This document shows positions 17,134 through 26,991 of a stretch of 64,000 bases of DNA, one piece after another. The stretch is from the NCBI RefSeq assembly GCF_042665075.1, contig NZ_JBHTBR010000002.1, forward strand, positions 1,439,221 to 1,503,220, written 5' to 3'. How positions within the stretch are numbered: position 1 is the stretch's first letter; each line of letters starts with the position of its first letter. The notes beneath the pieces were generated by a model. It was given only the letters and a program-made list of their open reading frames with translations. It was not told the origin of the DNA and made no database searches. The position numbers and the translations under genes are program-made. This DNA comes from Hirschia litorea. Its GTDB lineage: Bacteria > Pseudomonadota > Alphaproteobacteria > Caulobacterales > Hyphomonadaceae.

Positions 17134-17219
17134 TCTGCTGCCGAGCAGATTAATAATAGTACCGCGCCAGATAGTCCTAATCGTGACACCTCCCTAGTGT
17201 CAGCGAATTGGGTTTTTTT
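17134..17219 (+). ncRNA. Candidate small RNA or carD leader/attenuator
   Basis: Between a good promoter and a strong intrinsic terminator lies a unit of about 86 nt with no open frame. It begins with a small hairpin (CTGCT/AGCAG around 17136-17150), then a single-stranded A/T-rich part, then the terminator stem whose 7-nt loop, with the adjoining base, reads ACCTCCCTA, complementary to a Shine-Dalgarno sequence. Such anti-SD loops are typical of trans-acting alphaproteobacterial small RNAs. Alternatively it is a leader whose terminator is read through to express carD, which starts 32 bases later. No Rfam family is recognised by eye. Confidence 0.45.
17176..17219 (+). terminator. Strong intrinsic terminator before carD
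   Basis: The 5' arm 17176-17189 pairs with 17197-17212 in a 14-bp stem with two single-base bulges (G17203, A17207) and one G-T pair, loop CTCCCTA, followed by seven T residues (17213-17219). It stands 32 bases before the carD start, so it either ends a small RNA or regulates carD by attenuation. Confidence 0.8.
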
Positions 17220-17251
17220 GGCCGTTAGGTTGAGTAAAGGAAAATTGCGGA

Positions 17252-17773
17252 ATGGCGAATCAAGCAGGAACCGGGTCAACATTTGAAATTGAGCAGCACA
17301 TTGTATACCCAGCCCACGGCGTAGGCCGCATTACCGCTGTAGAAGTACAAGAAATCGCCGACATCAAACTCGAAGTTTATGTTGTTGCTTTTGAACAAGA
17401 TAAATTGATCCTACGTGTTCCAACCGCAAAAGCCAAAAGTTCAGGCATGCGTTCACTCGCCTCAACTAAAGTTGTAGGCGACGCAATCAAAACTCTTGGT
17501 GGACGTGCGCGTATTAAACGCACAATGTGGTCACGTCGCGCTCAAGAATATGAAGCAAAAATCAACTCAGGCGACTTAATTTCTATCGCTGAAGTTGTTC
17601 GTGACCTTCACCGCGCTGAAGATCAACCAGACCAGTCTTACTCTGAACGTCAATTGTACGAATCAGCTTTGGACCGTATGGCACGCGAGCTTGCTATCGT
17701 TGAAAACATTGAGCACACAGAAGCCGTCGCGCGCCTGTCTCACTCATTGGCACAACGTGCAGCCGCTGCATAA
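17252..17773 (+). CDS. carD: CarD/CdnL family transcription regulator
   Basis: 173-aa protein. The N-terminal RNA polymerase-interacting Tudor-like domain (about 8-65, with VYPAHGVGRI) is followed by the helical C-terminal domain that contacts DNA at the promoter bubble (with MWSRRAQEYEAKINSGD). CarD/CdnL stabilises open complexes, particularly at rRNA and growth-related promoters, and is essential or nearly so in several bacteria. It has its own terminator at 17807-17837. The upstream terminator at 17176-17219 suggests regulated read-through or a promoter within the leader. Confidence 0.95.
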   Translation: MANQAGTGSTFEIEQHIVYPAHGVGRITAVEVQEIADIKLEVYVVAFEQDKLILRVPTAKAKSSGMRSLASTKVVGDAIKTLGGRARIKRTMWSRRAQEYEAKINSGDLISIAEVVRDLHRAEDQPDQSYSERQLYESALDRMARELAIVENIEHTEAVARLSHSLAQRAAAA

Positions 17774-17806
17774 ATAGAGCTTTACTCTATTTAGCACGAT
17801 AAGTTT

Positions 17807-17837
17807 AAAGGCGTTCTTCTTTGAAGAGCGCCTTTTT
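17807..17837 (+). terminator. Intrinsic terminator of carD
   Basis: AAAGGCGTTCTTC (17807-17819) and GAAGAGCGCCTTT (17823-17835) form a 13-bp stem with one G-T pair and a 3-nt loop, ending in five T residues. A second perfect hairpin (AAATAGAG/CTCTATTT, 17772-17792) lies directly at the carD stop. Confidence 0.85.
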
Positions 17838-17878
17838 CTTTGCTTCAGAAAACCCTGCCCACTCCATAGAAACGGGCA

Positions 17879-18742
17879 TCAGATCAATTCAAACTGTCCC
17901 CAATGGTCCGGTACTAAAAAGGCACCCCCAGAATAATTACCAGCGGCATTCTTTTTGCGTCTGCTTGAGGAACGCACCCTTATCTCATTGCCAACGGCAA
18001 TAGGCAGACGCTCATCAGATCGCGTTAGACCTAAGCCTAGGCTCAACCGCAGCATGCCATCATTGCCAGCCTCACAAAAACTATCTGCCTGCAATGTCTC
18101 GCTAAGGTGTGAAACTCGCCCCTCAACAATCGCAAGGCCATATGGCGCGCTTGTCAGATCATTTGGAGACAATAATTGATACTCAGGCAGCGCCCACAAC
18201 CCCGCTTTCTTTTCTCGCGCCTTTGCCTCCAAAGAATATAAATCGCGCACTCTTGCAGCATTGTCCGCCCAGCTTCTCACACGCGCACAACCTTGCGAGA
18301 TCATAGCCCCATTCAGCCACACCATCGCGCCCAACTCATTTTCAACAAATACATGGGCGATAGCCCGCGCATATTTATCTCGTGTTAGTCCGCCATAAAA
18401 TAGCTGACACTTACGCCCAATCGCTGCAAAGGTCAGTGCATTTGCTGCCTCCTCTCCAAACGCGTCAGCTTCGCGCTGCTTCCATGCTTTGCGAGGTGCC
18501 TCAATAGCCGCCAGCCGCACGGAAAGTCCGGTATCCAGCACTAAAGAATCACCATCACGCACATCCTGCACTCGCCCCGTTTCACCAGCGGTTAAACCCG
18601 CATGAATAGCCGGTTCAGTTCTACAATTTGAAAGGAATAATGCCCCGCCCAGTCCCGAAAGAACTAGTCGCCTATTAAGGGAAGTTTCGGATGTTTTTCT
18701 TGCATGAATTGAAGGTTTGGCAATGTATTTGGAAATTTTCAT
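17879..18742 (-). CDS. Thermonuclease-like (SNase fold) lipoprotein
   Basis: 287 aa from the ATG at 18742; an upstream TTG at 18799 is possible. Residues 22-40 contain NRRLVLSG followed by a hydrophobic stretch and a lipobox-like LSNC, which reads as a twin-arginine-type lipoprotein signal. The middle (about 60-180) has the staphylococcal nuclease OB fold: GDSLVL, VRLAAIEAP and RDKYARAIA. The arginines matching R35 and R87 of the staphylococcal enzyme are present, but the usual D-x-P-E is EAPR, so the catalytic glutamate appears to be arginine. It may be inactive or changed in chemistry. The last 90 residues form an extra beta-rich domain. It lies divergent from tamA. Confidence 0.82.
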   Translation of the reverse strand: MKISKYIAKPSIHARKTSETSLNRRLVLSGLGGALFLSNCRTEPAIHAGLTAGETGRVQDVRDGDSLVLDTGLSVRLAAIEAPRKAWKQREADAFGEEAANALTFAAIGRKCQLFYGGLTRDKYARAIAHVFVENELGAMVWLNGAMISQGCARVRSWADNAARVRDLYSLEAKAREKKAGLWALPEYQLLSPNDLTSAPYGLAIVEGRVSHLSETLQADSFCEAGNDGMLRLSLGLGLTRSDERLPIAVGNEIRVRSSSRRKKNAAGNYSGGAFLVPDHWGQFELI

Positions 18743-18893
18743 AGCGAATGCACTAAATCTTTCAGAAACGTTCCAAATTGCGCCATATATTCGCGTCAAA
18801 TTCTACGAATACTCAATACTAAGAGACTAATTTATATTAGTAGAAATAACTAGATACGCTGCTTAAGGCGATCACCCCCTTAAAGACACCTGT

Positions 18894-20666
18894 ATGACCT
18901 ATATCGCCCCCTTCTTTATATCAATTGCACTCTGCGTGGGCATCAGCACTACAGCACACGCGCAATCTGTAGAAATAACAGGAGAAGGTGTTGATGATGT
19001 TCTGCGTAGTGAAATCTTCGCATTGCAAGGGGAATTGGAAGCACCAACAACGAAGTTCGCTGCCCGCCGCCAAGCGCGACGCACCGCTACAATTGCGCTT
19101 GATGTTCTAAATTCAAAAGGCTGGCTAGACGCTAAAGCTGATATTGCCGTGGAAGCAGGCCCACCCTTGCGCCCGCTTGTTCGGATCAATAAAGGCCGCC
19201 GCTTTACGATCAACACTGCAACTTTGAAACTCAGCGATGACTTCATTACACAACGAGACCTGCCCCCCCTCGAAGTTCGAAAAGGTCAATTTGCGCAAGC
19301 CGACACAATTATCAACGAAGAATCGCGTTTGCTTGGTCGGTTAAAATCAGATGGTTTTGCCTATGCAAAAAAAGGCGAACGCCTTGTTATCGGGGATCGT
19401 GAAACTGCAAGTATAGATCTCACATACAATTTCACCTCCGGTCCGAAAATCTGTCTCGGTGATGTTGTCACACACAATCCAGGGCGCACCCGCACCAAAA
19501 TCCTAGAAACACTATCCCCCTATGAATTTGGAGATAGATACAACACCGAAACCATCGCAGAATACAAAACCCGTCTTTCCCAAACTCAGCTTTTCACATT
19601 CGTCAAAGTCGAATTATCTGACACCCCATCCCAAGAGCTTCTACCTGAAGCCAGTCAGGAGCAGGTTAGCTCATGCCAAATTCGTGATGTAGAGGTCACG
19701 TTAGAGGATGGATCGCGTCGTTCTGTTTCAGCTGGTGCCAGCTTTGCCACGACGGAAGGTTTGGGTCTGCAAGCAGGCTATGAAATGCGCAATTATTCAG
19801 GGCGCGCAGATACAGTAAATCTGGATTTACAACTCAACAATCTAGAACAATCTCTATCTGGTCGCTGGAAGCAGCCCTTGAAGGGTGGCTACCGCCATGC
19901 TCTTACATTAGGGGCTTCAATCGGCAGTATCCAAACAGATGCTTTTGACCGAGACGCGCTAACCCTAAACGCTCTGTATGAACGCCCTTGGATTAAACAC
20001 TTTGATGTGTTCGCTGGCATAGGCGGCGAAATCGGCAAAGAAACTCAAGACGGCACAGAAAAAGATTTTCAGATCATCTCTGGGCGTGGTGGATTGCGTT
20101 TTGATAATACCGACGATGCTCTAAACCCATCTCAAGGCTTACGCGTGCAATTAGGGGCAGAGCCGGCTTATTCTATCGGTGATGCAGAGGGTCAATTCTT
20201 GACCACAGATTTGATTGCACGCGGTTACTTGGGGTTTAACGAAGATAAACTCATCTTGGCGAGCCGTTTAAAAGTGGGTGGAATCGCAGGGTCCTCATTT
20301 GCAGACATCCCATCCAGCCGACGTTTCTACGCCGGTGGTGGCGGTTCTGTTCGCGGATATGCCTATCAAGCTATAGGCCCGCGCAATGATGAAAATGAAC
20401 CCATTGGTGGTCGAAGCCTTGTTGAATTAAGCCTTGAAGCCCGCCTTCGATTTGCCAACAATCTCGGCATGGCCGTTTTTGTCGATGCGGGTGAAGTGGG
20501 TGCCAGCGAAACGCCCGCATTTTCTGATTTCAGAATGGGGGCTGGCTTAGGTGTACGATACTATACCAGCTTTGGTCCACTTCGCTTTGACATTGCAACC
20601 CCGATAGACCCACGCGAAGATGATGAAAGCGTGCTTGTTTATCTTAGTATCGGGCAGGCTTTCTAA
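18894..20666 (+). CDS. tamA: Translocation and assembly module TamA (Omp85 family)
   Basis: 590-aa outer-membrane protein with a signal peptide (cut near AHAQS), POTRA-type domains (about 25-260) and a 16-strand Omp85 barrel (about 265-590). The barrel shows the RGY segment (GGGSVRGYAYQ) of the family and ends in phenylalanine (SIGQAF), the usual BAM recognition end. TamA with TamB helps insert autotransporters and other proteins and may aid phospholipid transport between membranes. Its stop overlaps the tamB start as TAATG. Confidence 0.93.
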   Translation: MTYIAPFFISIALCVGISTTAHAQSVEITGEGVDDVLRSEIFALQGELEAPTTKFAARRQARRTATIALDVLNSKGWLDAKADIAVEAGPPLRPLVRINKGRRFTINTATLKLSDDFITQRDLPPLEVRKGQFAQADTIINEESRLLGRLKSDGFAYAKKGERLVIGDRETASIDLTYNFTSGPKICLGDVVTHNPGRTRTKILETLSPYEFGDRYNTETIAEYKTRLSQTQLFTFVKVELSDTPSQELLPEASQEQVSSCQIRDVEVTLEDGSRRSVSAGASFATTEGLGLQAGYEMRNYSGRADTVNLDLQLNNLEQSLSGRWKQPLKGGYRHALTLGASIGSIQTDAFDRDALTLNALYERPWIKHFDVFAGIGGEIGKETQDGTEKDFQIISGRGGLRFDNTDDALNPSQGLRVQLGAEPAYSIGDAEGQFLTTDLIARGYLGFNEDKLILASRLKVGGIAGSSFADIPSSRRFYAGGGGSVRGYAYQAIGPRNDENEPIGGRSLVELSLEARLRFANNLGMAVFVDAGEVGASETPAFSDFRMGAGLGVRYYTSFGPLRFDIATPIDPREDDESVLVYLSIGQAF

Positions 20667-23600
20667 TGCAGTTTATTCCAACGCCCCCAGACCAAGACGA
20701 TACCGGAACACCCGATATTCCGCGCAGAAACCCTCGCGTAAAACTGGCAATCAAAGTCATAGGCTGCGCGCTGCTTGGCTTACTCATTCTTGTGATCGTG
20801 CTACGCGCACTCATAGCAAGCCCAATCGGGCGCGCCATTATCGAGAACCAAATTGAAAGTCACACAATCGCCGGCCAGAATATCCAAATCGACGGATTTC
20901 GTGGCGATGTCTTGGGAAATTTTGGTTTCTCCAACCTGACCGTCACTGATGCCAATGGCGTTTGGTTAGATGCAGAAGATGCAGAATTACAGTGGAAACC
21001 CCTAAAACTTCTCTTCTCTAAAACACTGCACATCAAAGCAATTAATATTGCTCAGATCAACGCCGCAAATAAACCCGAATTTCCTCCCTCAGCGCCCAAA
21101 GAAGAACCAGAGCCGAAAAGCAGCAAACAAAGCTTTATCAAACGCATCATTGTTGAGGGCGTTCAATTCCCGCGTATCTTTGCAAGTCAGAATACTGGCC
21201 TCCCCCAATCGAGCCTAAACCTAAGCGCCAGTGCGGACGTGGGCACATCCAATAGCTTTTTTAAACTACACCTTAAAAGCTCCGGCGCGGATGACACCGG
21301 AAATTCCACATCTGAATCGAAGGACACAGCAGACATTGACCTAAAATGGAGTTTGAAAAAACTCCTAAATGGCCATGTCACGCTAGACATTCCGAACAAT
21401 GGTTTCATCGCCAGTTTCTTACCCAAACCTCTCGAAGACAATCTATCCGTAGATTTTACAGGCAAGGGAGATTTGAAAAATTGGACCGGAAACGGAACAG
21501 CCTTTCTAGGGACTAGAAATATTCTAAGCATTGATGGCGTGAGTGAAAAATCATACGCCACCCTTAACGTTCTGGCTGATCTAGAAAATGTAGCGCTCGC
21601 CAATGTCGTCACCCAAAGATTGGGAAGCACGCTGAACGCCAATATCGAAGCAGACCTCAGTAAATTGAAAGCAGCGCCGCTGCAAATCGCTTTAACATCG
21701 CGCGCACTTACATTTGAAACCGCAGGCCTCGCCAATCTACAAGACCGCGAAATGGTGGATAATTGGACGGTAAACGCCGATATTCTCTCTTTGCCAATGC
21801 TCACTGGGCAAACTGATCTAAATGCAGAGTCAACGAAATTTGATGGTGTTTGGAAATACGCCCCTAAGCGATCCAACCTTCAAGGTCGGCTCTCAACTCA
21901 AAACTTTAAATATGCTCAGCGCAGTGTCCAAAGCGCCAATATTGAATTTGATGCAGCTTATGCAAACTCCCAACTTGATCTCACGACAAATCTACAAGCA
22001 AAAGCTCCAATTTCTGGGATTAGCCAAGCCGACGCGATGCTGGGAAAGCAACTCAAGGCAGATTTCACCGGCACCTATGACACAGAGGCAGAAAACCTCA
22101 CCATCAAACGCCTAGCACTCACATCAGACGCACTCACCACTCAGGTAGCAGGCAAGGTATCACGCGCAGGACAGACAGCTATCACGCTACAGGCAGGCCT
22201 AAGTGATATAGGCAAACTTACGGACCAACTCTCCGGTCCTATTTCTATCAAAGGCAAGCTAAACCGGGCATCCAGCGAAACCGATTGGGTTGCAAATTTA
22301 TCATCCGACAAGAATACTCTCGTCAGCCAAAATGAGATGATATCCAGCCTTCTTCATGCCGATACACGCTTGAATGCAAAAGCAAATATTAGCCCCAAGA
22401 ATGCGATAAAATTCAATACAAACCTGCAATCAGGCACAAACATCATTGCTGTGACAGGTCAATTGAGCGAGCAAAACCTTATCTCCGATATCTCGGCCCA
22501 AATTCCCGTCTTCCAAACCGAAAGCCTTAATTCTACCGGCATCCGTTTGGACACAAAAATCAATGGCCTATTGTCAGACCTCTCGCTGGATTCGACACTG
22601 CAGATCAATACGCTTGAAAGTGGAAGCAATAGTTTAGAAAATGCATCCGCGCTCATAAAAGCTAATATTAAACAAGGCGATACTACCGCCAACATTCAAA
22701 TAAACGCGCTTGCAAATACCTTTCCGCTCACTGCTTCTACACGCATTTCAACAGAGGACGGCATCAAGCTCGATGACCTCATAGCTCAATGGGCTGATCT
22801 GGAATTGACGGCAAATGCAAGTCTATCTGACGAGAATTCGCCCAATGCAAATTTCAAAATTTCTGGTCCGCTCGAAACTCTTGGAATCAAAGGAAATATT
22901 GACTTTGACGGTGTGTTTTCTGACCAATTAATCGACATTCAAGGGGCTGCAAATAATATCGAAGTGTCAGGCACTAAGCTGAAATCCACACAATTATCAG
23001 CTAAAGGAAATCTCCAGTCCTTGAACTTCACTTTAGCAAGTGCAGGCACGACCAAGCTGGTGGACCCCGACACACCACTAAAAATAGACTTAAACGGCAC
23101 CTACTCTACCACCGAAGAATTCAAAAAATTGTCCCTTAGAGTCAAAGGACTAATTGACGAAGAAACCTTTGGAACAACCTCTCCAACATTAATCACCAGC
23201 ACGGCTGAAGGCGTTGATATTTCGTCTAATCTCAACATCTTCGGCGGCCTTATGTCAGCGGACATCCAGAAACTAGATAATGCATTAAATGCGGATCTGT
23301 CGTTCTCAGATATTTCCTTTGAACGTCTCACTTATCTTCTCGGACGTGAGAACTTAGAGGGAGCGATAAATGGGGAGATTTCTTGGCAGGGACAAGCTGC
23401 AGATAGTACCGGAAGTTACACCTTAAGCCTTGAAAATGCAGGAAATAAAGGCGACTCTATCGCTCACATTGATTTATCATTCGTTGGTGAATTCCTCGAC
23501 GGGCACCTCGTCAACATTTTCGAAGCACGAAACGGGTCAGACCTGAACATTGATGCGATTTTGTCTGTCCCGCTGGATGTCACTGATGGAATACCCGCCC

Positions 23601-24889
23601 TCAACACAACGCAGGACGCCAGCCTTGATATCGGCGCGCTGGGAAAACTAGAAGCCGCTTGGGCGCTAGCAGGTACAGACAGTGTCAGCTTAGCAGGTTT
23701 TTTTGATCTCAACGCGCAAGCAGAAGCGCCCCTTTTTGATTTGCGACCAACAGGTCAACTCACTGTTTCTGAAGCGAGTTTTGAACATGATCGCTATGGC
23801 GCACGCATGAAAAACATTCTTGCAAACGTTCATGTTGATGCCGCTGGAATCGAGTTGTTAAAAATGAATGCTTCGGGAATTGATGGAGGAAGCATAGATG
23901 GTGCAGGCAAGCTATTCTGGGACCCAGGCCAGTCTTCCGCAATGCATGTCGATTTCAATAAATTTGGTGCTGTCAAACAAGACGGCCTTAGCGTCAATCT
24001 TTCTGGTCGATTAGATGTAAATCGCGCCACCGAAGGTATTGATATTAAAGGTGATCTTATCGTAGATGAGGCCCATGTGAACATCGCACAATTTGGTAGC
24101 TCCGGTGTCAAAACAATTGATGTAATCTTCAAAGACGAAATCAACGAGGATGAAGAGTACGAGCCTCAAATTTCTCCTACATCGAAAATGTCCCTAGATA
24201 TCGACATTAAAGCCGACAGGCGCATCTATGTCACAGGGCGCGGGGTGAATATTGAACTCGCCGCCGATACACATATTAAAGGCACTTTGAAAAAGCCCGA
24301 TGTACGCGGAACATCCAATATTGTAAGAGGAAATTTCTCTCTCTTAGGAAAACCTTTTGACTTCACGACAGGCGTGGTTCGTCTGGAAGGCAATCCCGCA
24401 GATGCTGTTGCCAACCTAAAAGCGGATCGAACGTCCGATGGCGTAACTTCCACAATCACCGTTTCGGGTAATGTCCGCGCGCCTCAAATCAGCTTTTCTT
24501 CTTCTCCAAGTCTTCCTGAAGATGAGATTATATCTCGTCTACTCTTTGGACGTTCCCCAACCCAATTGAGCGCTATAGAAGCAGCTCAACTGGCGGTCGC
24601 CGTCGCCAACATGGCTGGTGATGGGCAAGGCTTTGCACCTTTATCAGAGCTACAAAATGCAATTGGGTTAGACCGTCTCGTCATCTCTCAAGATGCAAAT
24701 AGTAACGCGCAGCTTGAAACGGGAAAATACCTCTCAGAAAACGTCTATGTTGAACTTCGCAGCCGCGCGACTGGGCAGTCAGACCTCGCTGTTGAATGGG
24801 AGCCTGTAGATAATGTTGAAGTCGGTACTGTTTTTGGAAATGAAACTGGTGCACGCGTTTCTGTTCAATGGAAAAAAGAGTTAGACTAA
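20666..24889 (+). CDS. tamB: Translocation and assembly module TamB
   Basis: 1407-aa protein of the AsmA/TamB bridge group. It has one N-terminal signal anchor (about 27-52, KVIGCALLGLLILVIV), a very long repetitive beta-taco rod rich in Asn, Ser and alternating hydrophobic residues, and a C-terminal TamB (DUF490) domain with PQISFSSSPSLPEDEIISRLLFG. It would span the periplasm from inner membrane to TamA. Overlap TAATG with tamA implies coupled translation. Confidence 0.94.
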   Translation: MQFIPTPPDQDDTGTPDIPRRNPRVKLAIKVIGCALLGLLILVIVLRALIASPIGRAIIENQIESHTIAGQNIQIDGFRGDVLGNFGFSNLTVTDANGVWLDAEDAELQWKPLKLLFSKTLHIKAINIAQINAANKPEFPPSAPKEEPEPKSSKQSFIKRIIVEGVQFPRIFASQNTGLPQSSLNLSASADVGTSNSFFKLHLKSSGADDTGNSTSESKDTADIDLKWSLKKLLNGHVTLDIPNNGFIASFLPKPLEDNLSVDFTGKGDLKNWTGNGTAFLGTRNILSIDGVSEKSYATLNVLADLENVALANVVTQRLGSTLNANIEADLSKLKAAPLQIALTSRALTFETAGLANLQDREMVDNWTVNADILSLPMLTGQTDLNAESTKFDGVWKYAPKRSNLQGRLSTQNFKYAQRSVQSANIEFDAAYANSQLDLTTNLQAKAPISGISQADAMLGKQLKADFTGTYDTEAENLTIKRLALTSDALTTQVAGKVSRAGQTAITLQAGLSDIGKLTDQLSGPISIKGKLNRASSETDWVANLSSDKNTLVSQNEMISSLLHADTRLNAKANISPKNAIKFNTNLQSGTNIIAVTGQLSEQNLISDISAQIPVFQTESLNSTGIRLDTKINGLLSDLSLDSTLQINTLESGSNSLENASALIKANIKQGDTTANIQINALANTFPLTASTRISTEDGIKLDDLIAQWADLELTANASLSDENSPNANFKISGPLETLGIKGNIDFDGVFSDQLIDIQGAANNIEVSGTKLKSTQLSAKGNLQSLNFTLASAGTTKLVDPDTPLKIDLNGTYSTTEEFKKLSLRVKGLIDEETFGTTSPTLITSTAEGVDISSNLNIFGGLMSADIQKLDNALNADLSFSDISFERLTYLLGRENLEGAINGEISWQGQAADSTGSYTLSLENAGNKGDSIAHIDLSFVGEFLDGHLVNIFEARNGSDLNIDAILSVPLDVTDGIPALNTTQDASLDIGALGKLEAAWALAGTDSVSLAGFFDLNAQAEAPLFDLRPTGQLTVSEASFEHDRYGARMKNILANVHVDAAGIELLKMNASGIDGGSIDGAGKLFWDPGQSSAMHVDFNKFGAVKQDGLSVNLSGRLDVNRATEGIDIKGDLIVDEAHVNIAQFGSSGVKTIDVIFKDEINEDEEYEPQISPTSKMSLDIDIKADRRIYVTGRGVNIELAADTHIKGTLKKPDVRGTSNIVRGNFSLLGKPFDFTTGVVRLEGNPADAVANLKADRTSDGVTSTITVSGNVRAPQISFSSSPSLPEDEIISRLLFGRSPTQLSAIEAAQLAVAVANMAGDGQGFAPLSELQNAIGLDRLVISQDANSNAQLETGKYLSENVYVELRSRATGQSDLAVEWEPVDNVEVGTVFGNETGARVSVQWKKELD

Positions 24890-25014
24890 TCAATAAGATA
24901 TCGTGAGGACAAACTTCTTCGCAGACTCTTTAACCAAACAAAGATTGATCGGTTTGCGAGTCTATTCCATACAAGATATCTCTTAACCTAAACACCAATT
25001 TGTTTGAATTATTC

Positions 25015-25809
25015 ATGGCTCAATCCCCGTCACGCGCGCCCTATATAGAATCACCCGCCCTCTCACCCTTCACATTGAATTGGCGACACGGTTTTTTCGG
25101 ACGTGAGGGCGGCGTGTCCACGGGTGTATACAAAAGTCTCAACACTGGCCCAGGCTCTAGCGACCAAGGAAACAGAGTTAAAGCAAACAGAGACCGTATA
25201 TGTGTGACGATGGGTGCACTCCCTGGCCGCATGATCACCTTGCGCCAAGCACATACAAATAAAGCAATCATTGTTGACGGTCCCCTTTCTGTCGCCCAAG
25301 CACCCGAAGCAGATGCTATTGTCACAGCAACTCCGGGCCTCGTTATCACCGCGCTGGCAGCAGATTGCGCACCTATTTTAGTTGGTGATCCCAAAGCAAA
25401 TGTTATTGCTGCCATACATGCAGGCTGGCGCGGCGCTGTCACAGGCGTCATAGAATCCGCTATAGAAAGCATGCAGACTCTCGGCGCATCTCCAGAGAAT
25501 ATGATTGCAGCTATAGGTCCCTGTATTAGCAAGGAAAGTTTTGAAGTCGGCCCTGATTTTGAAGCTGCATTTTTGGATGTGTCACCTTGGTGTGCAAACT
25601 TATTTGAAGACGGCGAAGGTGACCGTCTAAAATTTGATCTAAAACAATATTGCAGTGCACGCCTTATTCGTGCGGGTGTTGGAAAAAGCGAAATTATCGC
25701 TGATGACACATATTCTCAGCCCGAAAAGTATTTTTCTTATCGCCGCTCAAAAGCTGAAGGTGCGTCAGACTACGGACGAAATGCATCTTCAATCATGCTT
25801 GTTGCCTGA
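25015..25809 (+). CDS. pgeF: Peptidoglycan editing factor / polyphenol oxidase family (YfiH)
   Basis: 264 aa from the ATG at 25015; a TTG at 25000 is also in frame and neither has a clear ribosome site. The zinc-binding residues of the YfiH/laccase-domain family are seen: histidine in LRQAHTN, cysteine in AADCAPI and histidine in HAGWRG. E. coli YfiH (PgeF) removes misincorporated amino acids from muramyl peptides; other members have purine nucleoside phosphorylase or phenol oxidase activity in vitro. It lies between tamB and prs. A 6-bp repeat AGACTC/GAGTCT (24923-24963) sits upstream. Confidence 0.9.
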   Translation: MAQSPSRAPYIESPALSPFTLNWRHGFFGREGGVSTGVYKSLNTGPGSSDQGNRVKANRDRICVTMGALPGRMITLRQAHTNKAIIVDGPLSVAQAPEADAIVTATPGLVITALAADCAPILVGDPKANVIAAIHAGWRGAVTGVIESAIESMQTLGASPENMIAAIGPCISKESFEVGPDFEAAFLDVSPWCANLFEDGEGDRLKFDLKQYCSARLIRAGVGKSEIIADDTYSQPEKYFSYRRSKAEGASDYGRNASSIMLVA

Positions 25810-25981
25810 TATCTCGCTCCAAAAGTGTGTCGTATATACAAATTACAGGATTTATCTGTCCTGCGGCCGTTTAGACGGTTGCGGTATAGCTTGGATTAAG
25901 ACAAAACCCTATGAAATCGGACCTGTCGGGGATTAGACCTAGATTTGGGGCAGGATACAGACTGAGTGGAACCTTTGGGCG

Positions 25982-26926
25982 ATGGGCGAAATGAAACTTA
26001 TTACATGTAATTCCAATCCTGATTTGGCAAAAGACGTTGCGTCATATCTGGATGCGAGACTAACCGAAGCTGAAGTTAAGACCTTTGCAGACAACGAAGT
26101 GTTTGTACGCATAAATGAAAATGTGCGTGGACATGATGTCTTTCTCATTCAGTCAACTTCAGCACCGGCAAATGACCATTTGATGGAATTGCTAATTACG
26201 TGTGATGCTCTTGTACGTGCTTCAGCACGTCGTATCACTGCCGTGATCCCATATTACGGATATGCGCGTCAGGACCGAAAAACTGATGGTCGTACCCCCA
26301 TTTCAGCAAAACTCGTTGCAAACCTAATTCACAAAGCTGGTGCAGATCGAGTTCTAACAGTTGACCTACACGCAGGACAAATTCAGGGATTTTTCGATAT
26401 CCCAACTGACAATTTGATTGCTGGTCCTGTATTCGTTCAAGACATCAAAGAAAAGTACGGCTCCAAAGATCTCATGGTCGTCTCTCCGGATGTCGGTGGT
26501 GTGGTACGTGCGCGCGCTCTTGCAGATCGCTTAAACTGTGACCTTGCAATTGTTGATAAGCGCCGCCCTAAAGCCGGTGTCTCCGAAGTTATGAACATTA
26601 TTGGAGATGTGAAAGACCGCGCATGCATTATGGTCGATGACATGACCGACTCTGGTGGGACACTTTGCAACGCTGCCGATGCTATGCTGAACGCTGGTGC
26701 AAAATCCGTTTCTGCCTATGTAACACACGGAGTTCTATCTCCAGGTGCAGCCGCACGGATCGATAAATCGCGCTTGAAAGAATTGGTGTGTACAGATTCC
26801 ATCGCAGCAACAGCAGAAGTTGCATCAGCGAAAAAAATCCGCCGCGTCTCGATTGCACCTCTTATCGGTGAAGCTGTGCGCCGGGTTGCAAATGAAGAAT
26901 CTGTATCGAAACTATTTGACTATTAA
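25982..26926 (+). CDS. prs: Ribose-phosphate pyrophosphokinase
   Basis: 314-aa enzyme making PRPP from ribose 5-phosphate and ATP for purine, pyrimidine, histidine, tryptophan and NAD synthesis. The PYYGYARQDRK ATP-binding stretch, the RVLTVDLHAGQIQGFF catalytic segment and the PRPP loop VDDMTDSGGT are intact and length is standard. I keep the ATG at 25982 because the resulting MGEMKLI matches the usual MPDMKLF start of homologues; ATG 25991 is the alternative. It ends before a strong bidirectional terminator. Confidence 0.96.
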   Translation: MGEMKLITCNSNPDLAKDVASYLDARLTEAEVKTFADNEVFVRINENVRGHDVFLIQSTSAPANDHLMELLITCDALVRASARRITAVIPYYGYARQDRKTDGRTPISAKLVANLIHKAGADRVLTVDLHAGQIQGFFDIPTDNLIAGPVFVQDIKEKYGSKDLMVVSPDVGGVVRARALADRLNCDLAIVDKRRPKAGVSEVMNIIGDVKDRACIMVDDMTDSGGTLCNAADAMLNAGAKSVSAYVTHGVLSPGAAARIDKSRLKELVCTDSIAATAEVASAKKIRRVSIAPLIGEAVRRVANEESVSKLFDY

Positions 26927-26991
26927 GTAAAAACGACAAACAGAAGCCACGGCATTCTGTCTCGAATTGATACACCAAACATGGAAAAACG

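Noticed and set aside
21187..21876. 229-codon frame antisense to tamB
   Set aside because: Antisense shadow within a long repetitive gene; no signal or domain.
25041..25709. 222-codon frame antisense to pgeF
   Set aside because: Antisense shadow; pgeF has all zinc ligands and is certain.
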